Positions 8,404 to 19,097 of a stretch of 29,410 nt of DNA are shown here, in pieces (the first letter of the stretch is position 1; every line of letters starts with the position of its first letter). The notes beneath the pieces were generated by a model. That model made no database searches. It saw nothing but the letters and a program-made list of their open reading frames with translations, and was not told where the DNA came from. The DNA is from Auxenochlorella pyrenoidosa (taxonomy: Eukaryota; Chlorophyta; Trebouxiophyceae; Chlorellales; Chlorellaceae). Made by a program: the position numbers and the translations under genes. The stretch is taken from NCBI GenBank assembly GCA_001430745.1, contig KQ481938.1, positions 2,764,993-2,794,402 on the forward strand, written 5' to 3'.

Positions 8404-10345
8404 GCGCAGCTGCCGCGCCTGCCGTGCCGTGCGGGGTGGAGGCACGCCCCCCCCACTCTCCGCACCCCGTACACACTCACAGCTTGATGCCATTGCTTTT
8501 GTCCCTCTGATGCTGCACTCAGCTTTCGGATGTACCCGAATTGCACGTGGCCAGCTGTCAAGGTGGGATGTAGGAATAGGTTGACGAGTGGCAAGCTCTT
8601 AAAAGTATCAAACATGCAATATACGCTCAGTGCAGTGTGCTATTGCAGCTGAGGCCTGGTGTGGCCGTGGCGGGCACAGGCTGCGTAGCATGCTGATGAA
8701 TTCCGCTCATGTGGGGCGTGGAGCTGTTGACAGGCAAACTTGGAGCCGAGAAGGCGAGAGGGAGGAGGGAAAGCACATGGCAGAGAGAAGATCTGTCTGG
8801 CAGGGTCACCAAAGCAAGTTGAGACACAGCAGACAGGCGGGCCACCTTTGCAGCCTCAGCGCCGCCGGTGCGGACTCCCGCAAAGGCCCAGCAGGCAGGC
8901 GCAACTGCCTGGCCCTCGCATGGCCTGGCCCGACTTGAGCATCACTGTGGCGTATCACCCTTGGCTCCTTGACTGGCGGTTGCCAGCCCGACTGCCAGCA
9001 TCCCTGAAGAGAGGCATTGCCCAGGTTGGACTGTGCTGTGCATTCATGCAGGGTGATCCCTATAGAGCAGCCCCAGTGGCAAGCATGCTCCTGCGGGCAG
9101 GGCAACAGTCTTGCTGCGGTTCAAAGGCAGCCCCACGAGCAAGAGTTTCAAGGTGCAAACAGGATAGAGCAACATCCCACAAGTCAAGTCCGATGTGCGT
9201 GCTCATCTCGACTGTCAGTGAGCTGACAACATGCTGCCTGCCACCCTGCCACAGGAAGTGCGGCCTGCCTTGTCGACACCGCTCGATGCTTCTTCTGGTC
9301 CAACTGGTCCAACTGGGGGTGGGGGCCAGCTGGCAGGTCTGAGCTCAGCTGAGCGGGTGCAGCCCGCCCGGCTGCCTATGCTTTGCTAAACATCCTTGAG
9401 AAAGCAGCTTGAGGCGACCATGGCGTAAATCCCCATGGCAGTGCGCGCTTCAGTCATGAGTTCTGGTCCCGTTCTCCCAGAAACTCCCCACCTTCCTGCA
9501 GCAAGAATCTTGCTTGCACAGTGCATGCGTAATCTGGTCGAGCTGTTGCGCCGTTAGATCTTGCTCGCTGAAAATCGGCAGCATGGCCCAGCAGGCATTG
9601 CTAATTCGTTCCACATCGGGCCTCGATGCGTATGCTTGATCCGCTCACTGACGCCCAAGCAGTCCGTTTTTCCGGCTTAGCAAGGAGGAGCATCAGCCCA
9701 GCAGCCTGCCCCGTGGCACCGCCCAGGCCAGCTTCCCCAACCAGGCGGGACAGGTGATTCCCTCCCTCGTTTGCTCCCTTTTACTTCCTCTGCCATTGTC
9801 CAACGCGTCTCAGACTGCCAGTCCACCGCTAGAGGCCACAAACTGGCCGAGGGGAGATCGGGGGCATTACCAGTCCTCGTCGCCGCTCGAGGCGCCTCGC
9901 TGCCCCGCTCGAGGTGCATGGGGGATTGCAGGGATGTGCTGGCTGCGGCCCTGCCTCGCCATCGCAGCCCCAGGAGGGCCTGTGGGGCTTGGGCCCACTC
10001 CCGCAAGTCATCCCCCTCCCGCTGCCGGCTCTGGCTCCTCTGCTCTGCGCTGCCGTACGCGATGTGATCTATGCATTGCCTAGGGCGCGTTAGCTTAGTA
10101 TTGCCGGCGCCCTGGGCAGCCGGGCCGAAAGAGCATGCCCGTCGGCTGACACCTGCAAGGTGCCCTTGGCACCTCCCCAGGTGCCTCCGATCCTCCACTG
10201 CATCATGCCGTGCTCACTGGCAGTCCTCAGATGTGCATTGGAGGCTTGCACAATTGCTTATCCGCCACCGCCGCTGCCACTGCCTCCCACTGCAGAGCCG
10301 CCTGTTGCGGCCCTGCTCGTGCGGCGCTCGGCTGCACCGCCAGCC
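8404..10345. other. Long region without a supported gene (GPX 3' end to next gene)
   Basis: About 1.9 kb contains the end of the GPX transcript and the promoter and possible 5' UTR of the next gene. The longer open frames here (plus 8740-9342, minus 9677-10198) show no recognisable family, splice structure or codon-level signal. I see a 12-base perfect palindrome GCTCAGCTGAGC (9343-9354) and a tandem CTGGTCCAA duplication (9295-9312). No tRNA or rRNA was recognised. Confidence 0.5.
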
Positions 10346-12374
10346 ATGGAGGCCCTTACCATGGCCGCACCCCCCTTGGGGCCCTCCTACCCTCCCATGT
10401 CGACATCTGAGGATGTGCTTCACGACGCCGCCCACAGCTCTGACGGCAGCCTGGCCAGCTCCTGCAGCGCAGCGGCTGACCCGCTGCAGGCGCAGCAGCA
10501 GGCCCTTGAGGAGCCGGAGCAGCGCACGCACCACCTGCTGAAGCACTGCCTGAGCCAGAGCCAGCGGGGCTCGGCGCTGCAGCACTTCAACACCACCGAT
10601 GCGCGCGAGGCAGCCAAGGAGATTGCCCGCATGGGCCAGCGCGAGCTGCAGGCCAAGTTCAAGGTGAGGAGCAGGCTGGCAGGGCTCTGGATGGGGCAGG
10701 GAGGACAGGTAGCAGGCAGGTGCGCCAGTTGAGGCGTGCCGCTGCAGCAGGCCTGCGGCGTGGCCATCTTCGGGCCTGGTGAGTCACGCCTCGCCCGCCT
10801 CTTGCGCCGCGCTGCAGGAGGTGTACGGCAGCGCCACCAAGTCCAACAACAACTCATGGCTGCGCCGCAAGCTGTACGAGGCGGTGGGCGTGGCCCCGCT
10901 CAAGGCCAGCACCAAGGGCAAGGCGCGTAAGGGCGCCGCCTCGGCGCATCGCAAGACCGGCGGCAGCCACTCTGCCAAGTCGAGGTGCGGCCGGGGGAGA
11001 GGCTGGGAGCAGGCGCACGCGTCCTGCTGCCAGCTGGGGTGCGTGAGGAACCCGTGTCAGCTGGTGCATGACGTGCTCACATGCCCCCTCGCGCCTGCCT
11101 TTCGCTGCAGGTCGCCCAAGGCGTCTGCCCCTCTGCTCAAGGCGAAGCGCGCAGCCGAGCTGCCCGCATCGCCTGCGCATGGCGGCCTGCTGGGCGGCGG
11201 CATGTCCATCCTGGACCTGCACCAGCACAGCGGCCTGCTGTCGGCAGACACCTCGGACTCGGAGGACTGCGCCTCGCACGGCAACCACGGCTTCAGCAGG
11301 TGGGGGGTGGGAGCGAGGCTCGCATGGTGGCGTCGGGCCAGCACCTGGCGGACAGCGGTTGGGCCGCAGACAGCTGTCATGTGCACAGTATTATCTGCCT
11401 TGTGTAGCTGCCGGGCTCCAGCAGTAGCTCCAAGGCCCCACCCATTGCATGTCCACCCCCTTGGACCACCATTTGTCTCTCCTCTGCAGCGCATGCGATT
11501 CGCCTCGCTCGCCCCTGGGCCGCCTGGCGCCCATCTCTGCTGGCGCCACGTTCTGCGGCGTACAGCAGCCGCTGGTGCCCGCTCCCGCGGGCTTTGTGCC
11601 CATGACCAGCTGCGGCATGCCCGCCGAGCCGCAGTCCCCGCTGGCCGCCGGCCTGCACTGGGCCGATGGCTTTGCGGCGCAGGAGGCGCAGCCGTCGGCG
11701 GCCTTCCCTGGCACGGGCAGCGCGGCGCCGGCACCCGATGAGCCCCCCCTGGGCGCCCCCTGCTGCCCGCCCAACCCCATGGACCTGGAGCAGGTGGGCT
11801 GGGCCGCATGTGCGCAGGGAGGCGGGCTGTGGCAGGCTGGGCCTGGGGAGGAGGGCCAACAACTGAAGCTGGCTGCTGCTGCAAGATGCCTTGCTGCCTG
11901 GGTCGAGTTCCCCCGGCCCTGGAATGCCAGCCTGTGATGTCCAAGTTGGTGGGCCTGCCCCCCCACGCCCCTCACCCCCTGCAGGATGCAGCTCAGCTGT
12001 GGGAGGGTAGCGACCCGCAGCCCTGGTACTTTGGCAGCATGGACCTGGGGCTGAGCCTGCCCCTGCGTGGCGGCGTTGGCACCTCGCTTCTGCCCCTGCC
12101 CATGGACAGCAGCGACGCCAGCGGCACCTGCTGCTGTGGCGAGGACGACGACATCCCGCTGCTGACGCTCGACCTGGGAGGTGGGCACGCCTGCAGGGAC
12201 TGTGCAGCTGGGGCTGCAACCCGTACAGCTTTGAAGGCCCGCACTCGGCAGCAATGCCTGCCTTGTTTTGCCTGCCTGGGAGGCTGGAGGAAGAGTCGGT
12301 GCCATCACGCCGCCATGCCCATCACAAACCCCCACCTCCTGTCCCTGCCTGCAGCTATTGATGTCTCCATTTAA
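10346..12374 (+). CDS. Unrecognised protein with SNNNSWLRRKLYEA motif, probably nuclear
   Basis: Six exons are in phase: 10346-10663, 10818-10984, 11111-11299, 11490-11793, 11985-12180 and 12355-12374; 397 residues. I do not recognise a named family. Residues 30-106 are Ser/Gln/Glu-rich and then likely helical (REAAKEIARMGQRELQAKFK). The core, residues 107-128, reads EVYGSATKSNNN then SWLRRKLYEA. It is followed directly by a strongly basic Lys/Gly/Ala segment (KGKARKG, HRKTGG), suggesting nucleic-acid binding or a nuclear localisation signal. The rest is Pro/Gly/Ala-rich and disordered, with Asp/Ser clusters and a CCCGEDDDIPLL patch near the C-terminus. The last exon adds only IDVSI. I chose the ATG at 10346 for its GCCATGG context; an in-frame ATG at 10205 would add 47 residues of Pro-rich sequence. 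The gene structure is well supported, the function is not. Confidence 0.75.
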
Positions 12375-13544
12375 TGTGGCAGATCTTGCCGCACTGCAGC
12401 AAACCGCCTGCGCCACATGACGACGGCACGTCTCCTTTTGCGGGTGCCTCCTCAGAAGTGCTGCGGCCCGCGCACAAGCTCCCAATGCATGCACCCCATC
12501 GCCCACGCCGCCCCACAGTCTGCCTCCAGTCACCCCTCCTGCACTCCTCAGGCTCCCGACACCACTGCATGGTGGTGGTGGCAGCCCCCCCCCTGCGTCA
12601 CCCAGGACACGCCACCTCCACCCCCCCTCGCGCTGCACCCCCTTGCCAATGGGCCAATGGCCCTCGTCCGCTGCCGACGCCCAACGAATCCCGCAATGCA
12701 CGCCGCGCTCGGCCCGATTTTGGTGCGGTGCTGACATGCGCCGACCCCGGGCGCACAGGGTGTGCCTGCCCTGCCCTTAGCTCCCTCGTCCCAACCCGAC
12801 TGACTCGCTGTCGATCAACAAACGCCCGTCTCTCTTGTTACTCCCCACTTCTTGTACCCTCCCCTTTTCAATTCTTTGCTTTTGGCTGGCCGCCGCCAGC
12901 TTAGCGACTTGCCGTTCCCCTCCTCTTTGCACCCTCTCCCGGAGCTCCACTTGGAGGCACCAAAAGCAAAGCATGGCTGACCTGTCAAGGACTGTGGGAT
13001 TGTTCTGCCCTCCCCTCCCCCGGCTCTCTCCACAGCACTCCCTGTGCTCACCATGTGAATATCTTGACACGGTTGCCTCCTACACCTGTATCCAAACTTG
13101 TCTACCCTCCCCCCAGCGCTCAGCACTGACCGAGCCCTTGTGTCTCGGGTCTAGCACTTCCCTTTTGCCTGTCTGTTTGCGTGGTGTCTCAGGCTTTGAA
13201 GTCCTGCCTCCTCGGCGCAAAAGAAAACGTTGTCCGCTGCAACTCCTCCGCTCTGTTTTGTGCACCTGACGTGCAAGCATGCAGCAAATTGCATGGGCAA
13301 GGATGCCGTACGATACTGCGGTCCCGCCCACAACCGGCACTGTCCCCCACTCTTCCCCGTCCATTTCCAGCTCTCCTTTGCTCAGCCTCAACCCGCTCGC
13401 TCTCTGCTCAATGGCTCCCCTCTGTGACACGCACACAGCATGCCTCAGGTTCACAGTCGATTACGTGCGCAGGAAAAAGCAGGAGCAAGGCGTGTGTGGA
13501 ATAGCGCAGGAAGGGTAGAGCAGGAAGCACAGTGAACTGGAAGG
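12375..13544. other. Convergent 3' region between the unrecognised gene and PRMT10
   Basis: The two genes end facing each other 1170 bases apart. The plus strand is C/T-rich and has only short open frames without recognisable similarity. No TGTAA signal was found on the plus strand nor TTACA for the minus gene. Long or overlapping 3' UTRs are the simplest reading. Confidence 0.5.
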
Positions 13545-16500
13545 TCATTCGATGTGGAAGCAGGTAAGGCGGTCCTTGCCCGTGCCGCGCGGCCCTTCCA
13601 GCCGGTGCCTGATGGCCACATCCATCAGCCGCTGGTTGTCCTTGCGCCGCGCCACCTCGATGTCGCAGGCCAGCACATCACCCTCCGCGCACTCGATGGG
13701 AGGGTGCAGGAAGAACGACTGCAGGGTTGGGGGGGCGAGGGCTGGGTTTGTCGGGGTGCGCGGTGACGAGGGGCGGGGGGTGGTGTGGAGGTGCGCGGGT
13801 CAGGCATCTGCAGGGCATCACTACCTGCTGCAGGGTTGGCTGGGCGGGGTGGCCTGAGGCCCCAGGTGCAATGGGGATGTGGGTGTAACAGGCCAAGCAG
13901 CCCAGCCCTTGAGCCACTGGGGCCTGCGGGAGCCGCGCTTTGGGTGGCGCCGCACCCTCCCTGCCGCCCCACCTGCTGCCCCCAGTGCGTGGCACCGGTG
14001 GGGTCTGGCGCGGTGGTGAGCGTCACCTCTGTTGTCGTGGGGTTCTCCGCGCTGCCCTTGAACTGCGTGTCAAACCAGCCGCAGAAGGCGTCCACGGGCC
14101 CGTCCTCGAGCACGCTGAGCGTGAAGCGGGCCTGCGGGAGAGGCCAGAGGCAGGGATGGAGCCCGGCAAGGTATTGAGCAGCTGGGCCCTGCCGCACTCA
14201 GCTGCACTCGCCAAGCCAGCGTCGCGGTCTGGCATGACATGACATTCTCCGCTCGCGACGTGTCACAGCGCGGCGTGGGAGGTGGAGATGCATGCAAGGT
14301 CGAGCCCCGCCCTGCAGCTCCCTCGTCTTCACGGCCAGGATGGGTGTGGGCTGGGGCGCCACCCCACGGGGCTGCAAGGTGCTGCACGCCATCCCCGCCT
14401 GGCAAGAGGCCCTGCCCGGCCCACCTTGAGCGGCGCCTTCAGCTCCTCCAGCGTGACGGTGTGCAGGTCATACGTTTTGAAGCAGGCAGCGGAGCCCACC
14501 ACCTGCGGGCCGGGAAGGGGGCGGGAAGCCAGCGTGCTCTTGGTCGCCCGCACCAGGGCGCTACGGGCTGGCTGGCAGCGAGCTGTCGCGCGCTTGACAG
14601 CAGGGCAGGCAGCAGCCGGTGGAGACGCGGTGCGGCAGGCGGGCGCACCTGCGAGGGGTGGATGTCTGTCCATGCCGCGGTGGACGAGAAGTAGTCGAGC
14701 TGCTCCTTGCGGTAATCCTCTGCAGGCCGGGGGCGGGGCGGGGGGGATGGGCGCACTCCGAGGGGGGCAGGCAGGAGCGTGTGCTTGTCACTGCAGCAGC
14801 TCCAGAGCGCCGCGCCCTGCCTCTGGTGCCCCTGCCATGCAGCTGGGGCGCCCCGCCCCACCTCGGCGTTGCTGGCCCACTAGACCTCACATGACGCATC
14901 GCCCAGGGCCCCCCACCTGAGAGGCAGCCAAGGTCCACGCCGTAGTACTGCTTCATCTCATCCACAAACTCCGCCCACCCCTCCATGCTGTTCTGGAAGT
15001 CATTGTGCCGCTGCCGGCTGCGGACAGCGAGGGCAGAGAAACAAGGGCCAACTGCAAGGGGTGCCTGATACTGGAGGTGCATGCGCAAGACAACAAACCG
15101 TGCCGGGCATCACTGCCAGGGCATTCCAAGCGCGAGACATGGCCTCTGCACCTGCATGTGGCTGCCCCGGCCTGCCAAAAGAAGGCCGGCTGCCTGCCCC
15201 CACCCCAGCCGCGCCGCCCGCCCACCAGATGTTGCTGCGGATGGGCGCCAGGTACATGCGGGCGTGCGAGGGGTAGAGCGCGCCGCCGGGCTTGAGGAAG
15301 CGGTCACGCGCCACCAGCACGCTGTCCAGCATCGACTCGCGGAGCAAAAAGTAGCCCTGCGGCGTGGGGGCGGGGGCCAGCGGCGTGGTGGGAGCCCAAC
15401 AAGCACGGCATGCATCGCCCACTGCAGGCGCGTGCTCCGAGAGCAGCGCTCCAGGGGGGCCGCCGGGTCTGCTCGAGGGGAGCAGAAGGCGGTCGCCATG
15501 CTGGCCAGCAAGCAACGATCCGCAAGGGGCGGGCTGGGGCTGCAGGCCTGCCACCCCGCGTGCAGCGGGTGTCTGGAGCTTGCCCTCCATGCACCTTCGA
15601 GCAGCAGGACTACGCATGCGCTGCATGTCTGGCGCAGGCGCCGCCAGCCATGTTGCCCAGCGCGGGCAGCCCGCACGCAGCCGCCCCCAGCCATGGTGCT
15701 GCGCTCACCATCCACTCCGAGATGATGATGTCCACCTTCTCCGGGATGTGCACCGACTCGATCACGCCCTGGATGACCTCAACGGTGCCCTCCAGCCCCT
15801 GCGCCGTCACCAGCCGCTTGGCAAACTTGGCCATGTCGGTGGCCTCCACCGCGTACACCTTCCTGGCGCCTGCCGCGCCGGGGATGGCAGAGCACAGGGG
15901 AGGGGGGTCGCCACAGCTGGACAGCAGGGTGCTTGCGAGCCCAGCAGCGCCCAGCTCTTCCGCGTGCACTCGGCTGCAGAGATGCAAGGCTGTGTGTGGC
16001 TCAAAGACCTGCCCCCCACCCCACCCCACCCCACCCCTGCGCCCCCTCCATACACACACACACACGTACACGCGCCCCCACCCGCGCACCTGCTTTGGCG
16101 GCAAAGATGGCCAGGATGCCCGAGCCGGTGCCGACATCCAGCACCACCTTGCCCGCAAACTGCGCGCGGTTCTGCATGCATGCGTTGTAGTAGGCTCCCG
16201 TGCGCTTGTGGTCCTCTAGCATGTCCTTCTGGTGGTACAGGTACGCATACCTGCGGGGGCGAGGGCATGCCAGCACTCTCCAGGCACGACGAAGGCGCAC
16301 GGCAGCATGCACAAGCTGGACAGCGAGCAGGCAGCAATCATGTTCAGCAAGTAGTGCACATCTCCTGCCTTGCATGGCAAAAGCTGAGCGACGCTCTCAA
16401 CGCAGCTGCTCAAGAACGAGTTGCTGGAATGAGCAGGCAGCAGTGGCGGCAGCGGCAGCAGCGGCAAGCCTGGGCTGCTGCGCACGCCGCCGAGTTTCCT

Positions 16501-16704
16501 CACGTGCAGAAGTAGTTTGCAAAATCTGCAAAAAGAGACAGGGAGGCAAACGGTGAGCGAGAGCGCCCGATTTGTGCGGCAACCAACCATGCATATACTG
16601 CAGCAGTGTCGAGAGCGGCTCTCACCTGTGCTTTCGGGTGCCTCTCCATCCAGGGCCGACACCTTGGGCGCCGGACCGCGCCCGCCTGCTCCCCGCCCAG
16701 ACAT
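13545..16704 (-). CDS. PRMT10: Protein arginine N-methyltransferase 10 (PRMT10)
   Basis: Ten exons on the minus strand: 16704-16626, 16525-16504, 16250-16090, 15869-15709, 15356-15226, 15017-14917, 14719-14649, 14502-14425, 14131-13973 and 13718-13545; 378 residues, close to Arabidopsis PRMT10 (383). The enzyme transfers methyl groups from SAM to arginine of histones and RNA-binding proteins (type I, asymmetric dimethylation, in the plant enzyme). Motifs are complete: YFxxY at 31-35 (YFCTY), SAM-binding motif I VVLDVGTGSG around 70-78, VYAVEAT, the double-E loop SEWMGYFLLRE with Glu139 and Glu148, and the THW loop GATHWGQQ around 316-321. RESMLDSV, YPSHARMYLAPI and YYGVDLG are closer to plant PRMT10 than to PRMT1, 3 or 4. 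The N-terminus MSGRGAGGRG is short and Gly/Arg-rich. Exon 2 is only 22 bases. It diverges from the SNARE gene. Confidence 0.95.
16015..16080. repeat. CCCCA and CA microsatellites in a PRMT10 intron
   Basis: Plus-strand sequence shows a short (CCCCA)n block followed by about eight CA units near 16051-16066. On the transcribed strand these read as GGGGT and GT repeats just inside the donor of the intron that follows the FAAKAG exon. Confidence 0.85.
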
Positions 16705-17020
16705 CTTGCGTGGACAGAGCTCTCCTATTGCCCTTCTGACGGTTTGGCGGTGAAGAGCTGTTGGGAGATCCTGACCAGCTGTCGGGGTGCGGTCAAAGTA
16801 AGGCAAGGGTGCAGCAGCCGTCTGCTTGGGTGCTGCCAAGCGGCGCAGCAGGCTGCTACTCATTCGCGGCTCGCTGGTTCCTTCCTTCCAGGCCCTGGGC
16901 GCAGTCACGATCGTTGCCCGTCCCTGATCTGCTCGTTGCCAGTGTGGTGGGCTCTCAGAACGCCGCACCGCTGCCTAGACTCCTCGGGTGTTGGCCCCAA
17001 GCCCCCCGAAGGCTGCGGCC
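16705..17020. promoter_or_regulatory. Divergent intergenic region, possible bidirectional promoter (PRMT10 / SYP5-like)
   Basis: The start codons of PRMT10 (minus) and the Qc-SNARE (plus) are 316 bases apart. Both promoters and 5' UTRs must fit here. No clear TATA box or other motif was recognised. Confidence 0.5.
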
Positions 17021-18413
17021 ATGGAAGATCAGTGGCTCGCCGACTATGAGGCCGCCCAGCAGACTGCGAAGGAGACGCTGCAGCTCATACAGGCAAGTCG
17101 CTGGTCGCGCAGGCGGGCGTCTTGCCTGCGCTGCTCCCCGCGCAAAGCACCCCTTTTGAGCCGAACTCATCTGGCATCACCCGCTGCACCCTTAAGTTTT
17201 TGTCAGCAGCACACGGAGGCTTCCAAGGTGCCTTCCCCTGCAGGAGCGCAATCTGCAGTTCCCAGAGGGCGGCCCCGAGGCCAGCCGCATCACCGCCACT
17301 TGCCGCCGCAAGCTGGGCACGCTCGGGGGCCTGCTGGATGGGCTGCGCACCTCTCTGGAGGGGCCGCAGCTGGCAGGCCTGTGAGCGGGTTGGCGGGACG
17401 CTTGCGAGGCCTGGCAATTGCCAGGGCCATGTTTGGGGCCGGCCCACGTGCTGCCCTGCGCCCTTACCAGCCAGACTTGTTCAGCTATCTCTGGCCCTCC
17501 TTCCCGCTGCCGTTGGTGTGTTCAGGCTCCTCCACCCATATTTCCAGGCCCGGCATTTGAACCATGATCGTGGCGTCCCTTCAATGCAGCACCGAGAACG
17601 AGCGGAACCGGCGGCGCGACCTGGTGGCGGTGCTGCGCAGCCAGCGTGAGCAAATGCTGGCGTCCCTGAAGCGGGAGGCGCCGCGCGCGGCCCGTGACAC
17701 GCTGCTGGGTGGCGCCAGCGCAGGCGGCGGCGGCGGGGCGGTGGCGGCGGCGGGGCCTGGCGGCCGTGAGACTGAGGCCACCGCCGAGCTGGGCAACCGC
17801 GGGCTGCTGGCGATGCAGCAGCAGGTCATGCAGCAGCAGGACGATGCACTGGAGAGCCTGGAACGCTCGGTTGTGGGCACCAAGCACATTGCGCTGCAGG
17901 TGCGGAGGGTGACCCGGTTGCCGGGTTGGGTTGTTTTGGGCTGGCTGCCGTCCTTCGCTGAGCGCCTCCCTACACTCCAGCTGACGCTGCCGCTTTCCAT
18001 CCTGTTTTATGAGACAAACAAGGCAGTATATCTGCTCACCCAGCTTAGCTGCATCGTCGCTGGCCATTTCCTCTGGGCAACGCCCGCTCATACAGCCCTC
18101 TCAGCCCTCAGCCGTGAAGCGGCCTCCAGGCTGCCTACCTGCGGACACGGCCCCCCCCCCCCCCACCCACCCACCCCTCACCCCCCACCCATACACACAG
18201 ATCAACGAGGAGGCGGAGCTGCACAACCGGCTGCTGGACGACCTGGACGAGGCGGTGGAGGGCACCTCCTCGCGGCTGGCAGCGGCGCAGCGCCGCCTCA
18301 AGCTGGTCATGCGGCGCAGTGGGTCATGCAAAACCATGTTTCTGCTCTTTCTGGTGGCGGTGGTGCTGGTGGTGGTGGCGGTGGTTGGCTTCAAGATCGC
18401 CATCCACCTGTGA
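17021..18413 (+). CDS. SYP5: Qc-SNARE of the SYP5 (syntaxin of plants 5) family
   Basis: Four exons: 17021-17092, 17244-17380, 17590-17899 and 18201-18413; 243 residues (plant SYP51/52 about 232). It acts in fusion at the prevacuolar compartment and vacuole. The N-terminal helix starts MEDQWLADYEAAQQTA; a conserved TENERNRRRDLVAVLRSQRE follows. The middle has a Gly/Ala linker absent from plant homologues. The SNARE motif runs QQQVMQQQDDALESLE, then VGTKHIALQINEE and HNRLLDDLD, with a single C-terminal membrane anchor at about 219-243 (FLLFLVAVVLVVVAVVG). At the ionic zero layer, plant SYP5 has Gln (LQTRLIDDLD); here the aligned residue is His181 (codon 18222-18224). The first intron uses a GC donor, CAG|GCAAGT. 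Family assignment is secure; the H substitution relies on my alignment from memory. Confidence 0.93.
17093..17243 (+). other. GC-AG intron of SYP5 gene
   Basis: CAG|GCAAGT, the standard GC-donor consensus, ends exon 1 (LQLIQ). The acceptor CCCCTGCAG leads into ERNLQF, which fits the SYP5 alignment in phase 0. Confidence 0.85.
18151..18200 (+). repeat. Poly-C / CCCA tract at a SYP5 intron 3' end
   Basis: A run of C followed by CCCA and CA units directly precedes the acceptor of the last exon and serves as an extended pyrimidine-rich tract. Confidence 0.85.
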
Positions 18414-19097
18414 ATTCAATCCTCTTAGATCAGCTGCTGCGGCATTGGCAGCTGCGGCGAGGGCCGGGCGGGGGCAACCCTGCCATTGGGGTTGTGGGGC
18501 CGGACTCCTGCCAGATGCCACACACCAGAAGGTCCACTTCTCCCCTGATCCTTGCCGCCTGGCAACCGGCCCCTCTCTATCTTTGTCCCATTACTCAATG
18601 CTCTGAATGCACCCTCCATGTGCCATGTCTTGATGCTGTCGCCACTGCGCCTGTTGTCGGGCGCCCTGTATGTCCAAGCGAACATCCCTCCTGTAATCTG
18701 CAGCCTGTCACACGCCTCCTTAACCTTTTTGCATCGCCAACTAAGGAACCCTATTGCTCCTTTGACCAGAAACAGTTTGTAATCTTGAGCACTGGAGTTT
18801 GGGTTCTGGCATCTGGGCTTCTATCATGGGTTAGGGGCATCCTTTGTTCACCCGCGGCTCTACCCACCCTGGGCCATGTCAGCATCAGCCGCCAAATTGT
18901 GCCGCCATTCTCGGAATTTGAGCAGGTCCCATCGACTTGGACTATCCCCTCGCTACGGATCGCTGCAGGGCGTGGGGGACACCCCTTCAGCCTTGGTTCA
19001 GAGCCAGTGGCCCGCTGAGCACAATGCAGCCGTTCTGAGCGCTGACAGAACCTGAAATAACCGTTTTTGATCACTTGGTCGGGTCTGACAGCGCGCC
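18414..19097 (+). other. Intergenic region between SYP5 and the ABCD gene
   Basis: This 684-base stretch holds the SNARE 3' UTR with two TGTAA pentamers (18692, 18778), then presumably the promoter and 5' UTR of the transporter. An apparent long open frame crossing it is a read-through of the SNARE exon frame and has no similarity of its own. Confidence 0.5.
18692..18696 (+). terminator. TGTAA poly(A) signal candidate for SYP5 (first)
   Basis: TGTAA lies 279 bases after the SNARE stop codon. A second copy at 18778-18782 is an alternative. Either would leave about 300-400 bases for the promoter of the ABCD gene. Confidence 0.5.

Noticed and set aside
8697..8710. Possible C/D box-like GCTGATGAA
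   Set aside because: No D box or closing stem was found nearby, so a snoRNA is not supported.
9343..9354. Perfect palindrome GCTCAGCTGAGC as a regulatory operator
   Set aside because: A 12-base palindrome is expected by chance in a window this size and has no promoter next to it.
9677..10198. 173-codon minus-strand open frame in the gene-free stretch
   Set aside because: No recognisable motif, no splice partners and no plausible start context; chance is likely in GC-rich DNA.
11391..12737. 448-codon minus-strand open frame opposite the unrecognised gene
   Set aside because: It is the antisense shadow of GC-rich coding exons: compositionally biased (Ala/Gly/Arg/Cys) with no recognisable domain, while the plus strand has a phased exon chain.
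17564..19018. A 484-codon open frame crossing the SYP5 exon 3 and downstream intergenic DNA
   Set aside because: Its first part is the true SYP5 exon 3. After the splice donor at 17899 it reads intron, the last exon in the wrong frame and intergenic sequence with no similarity.
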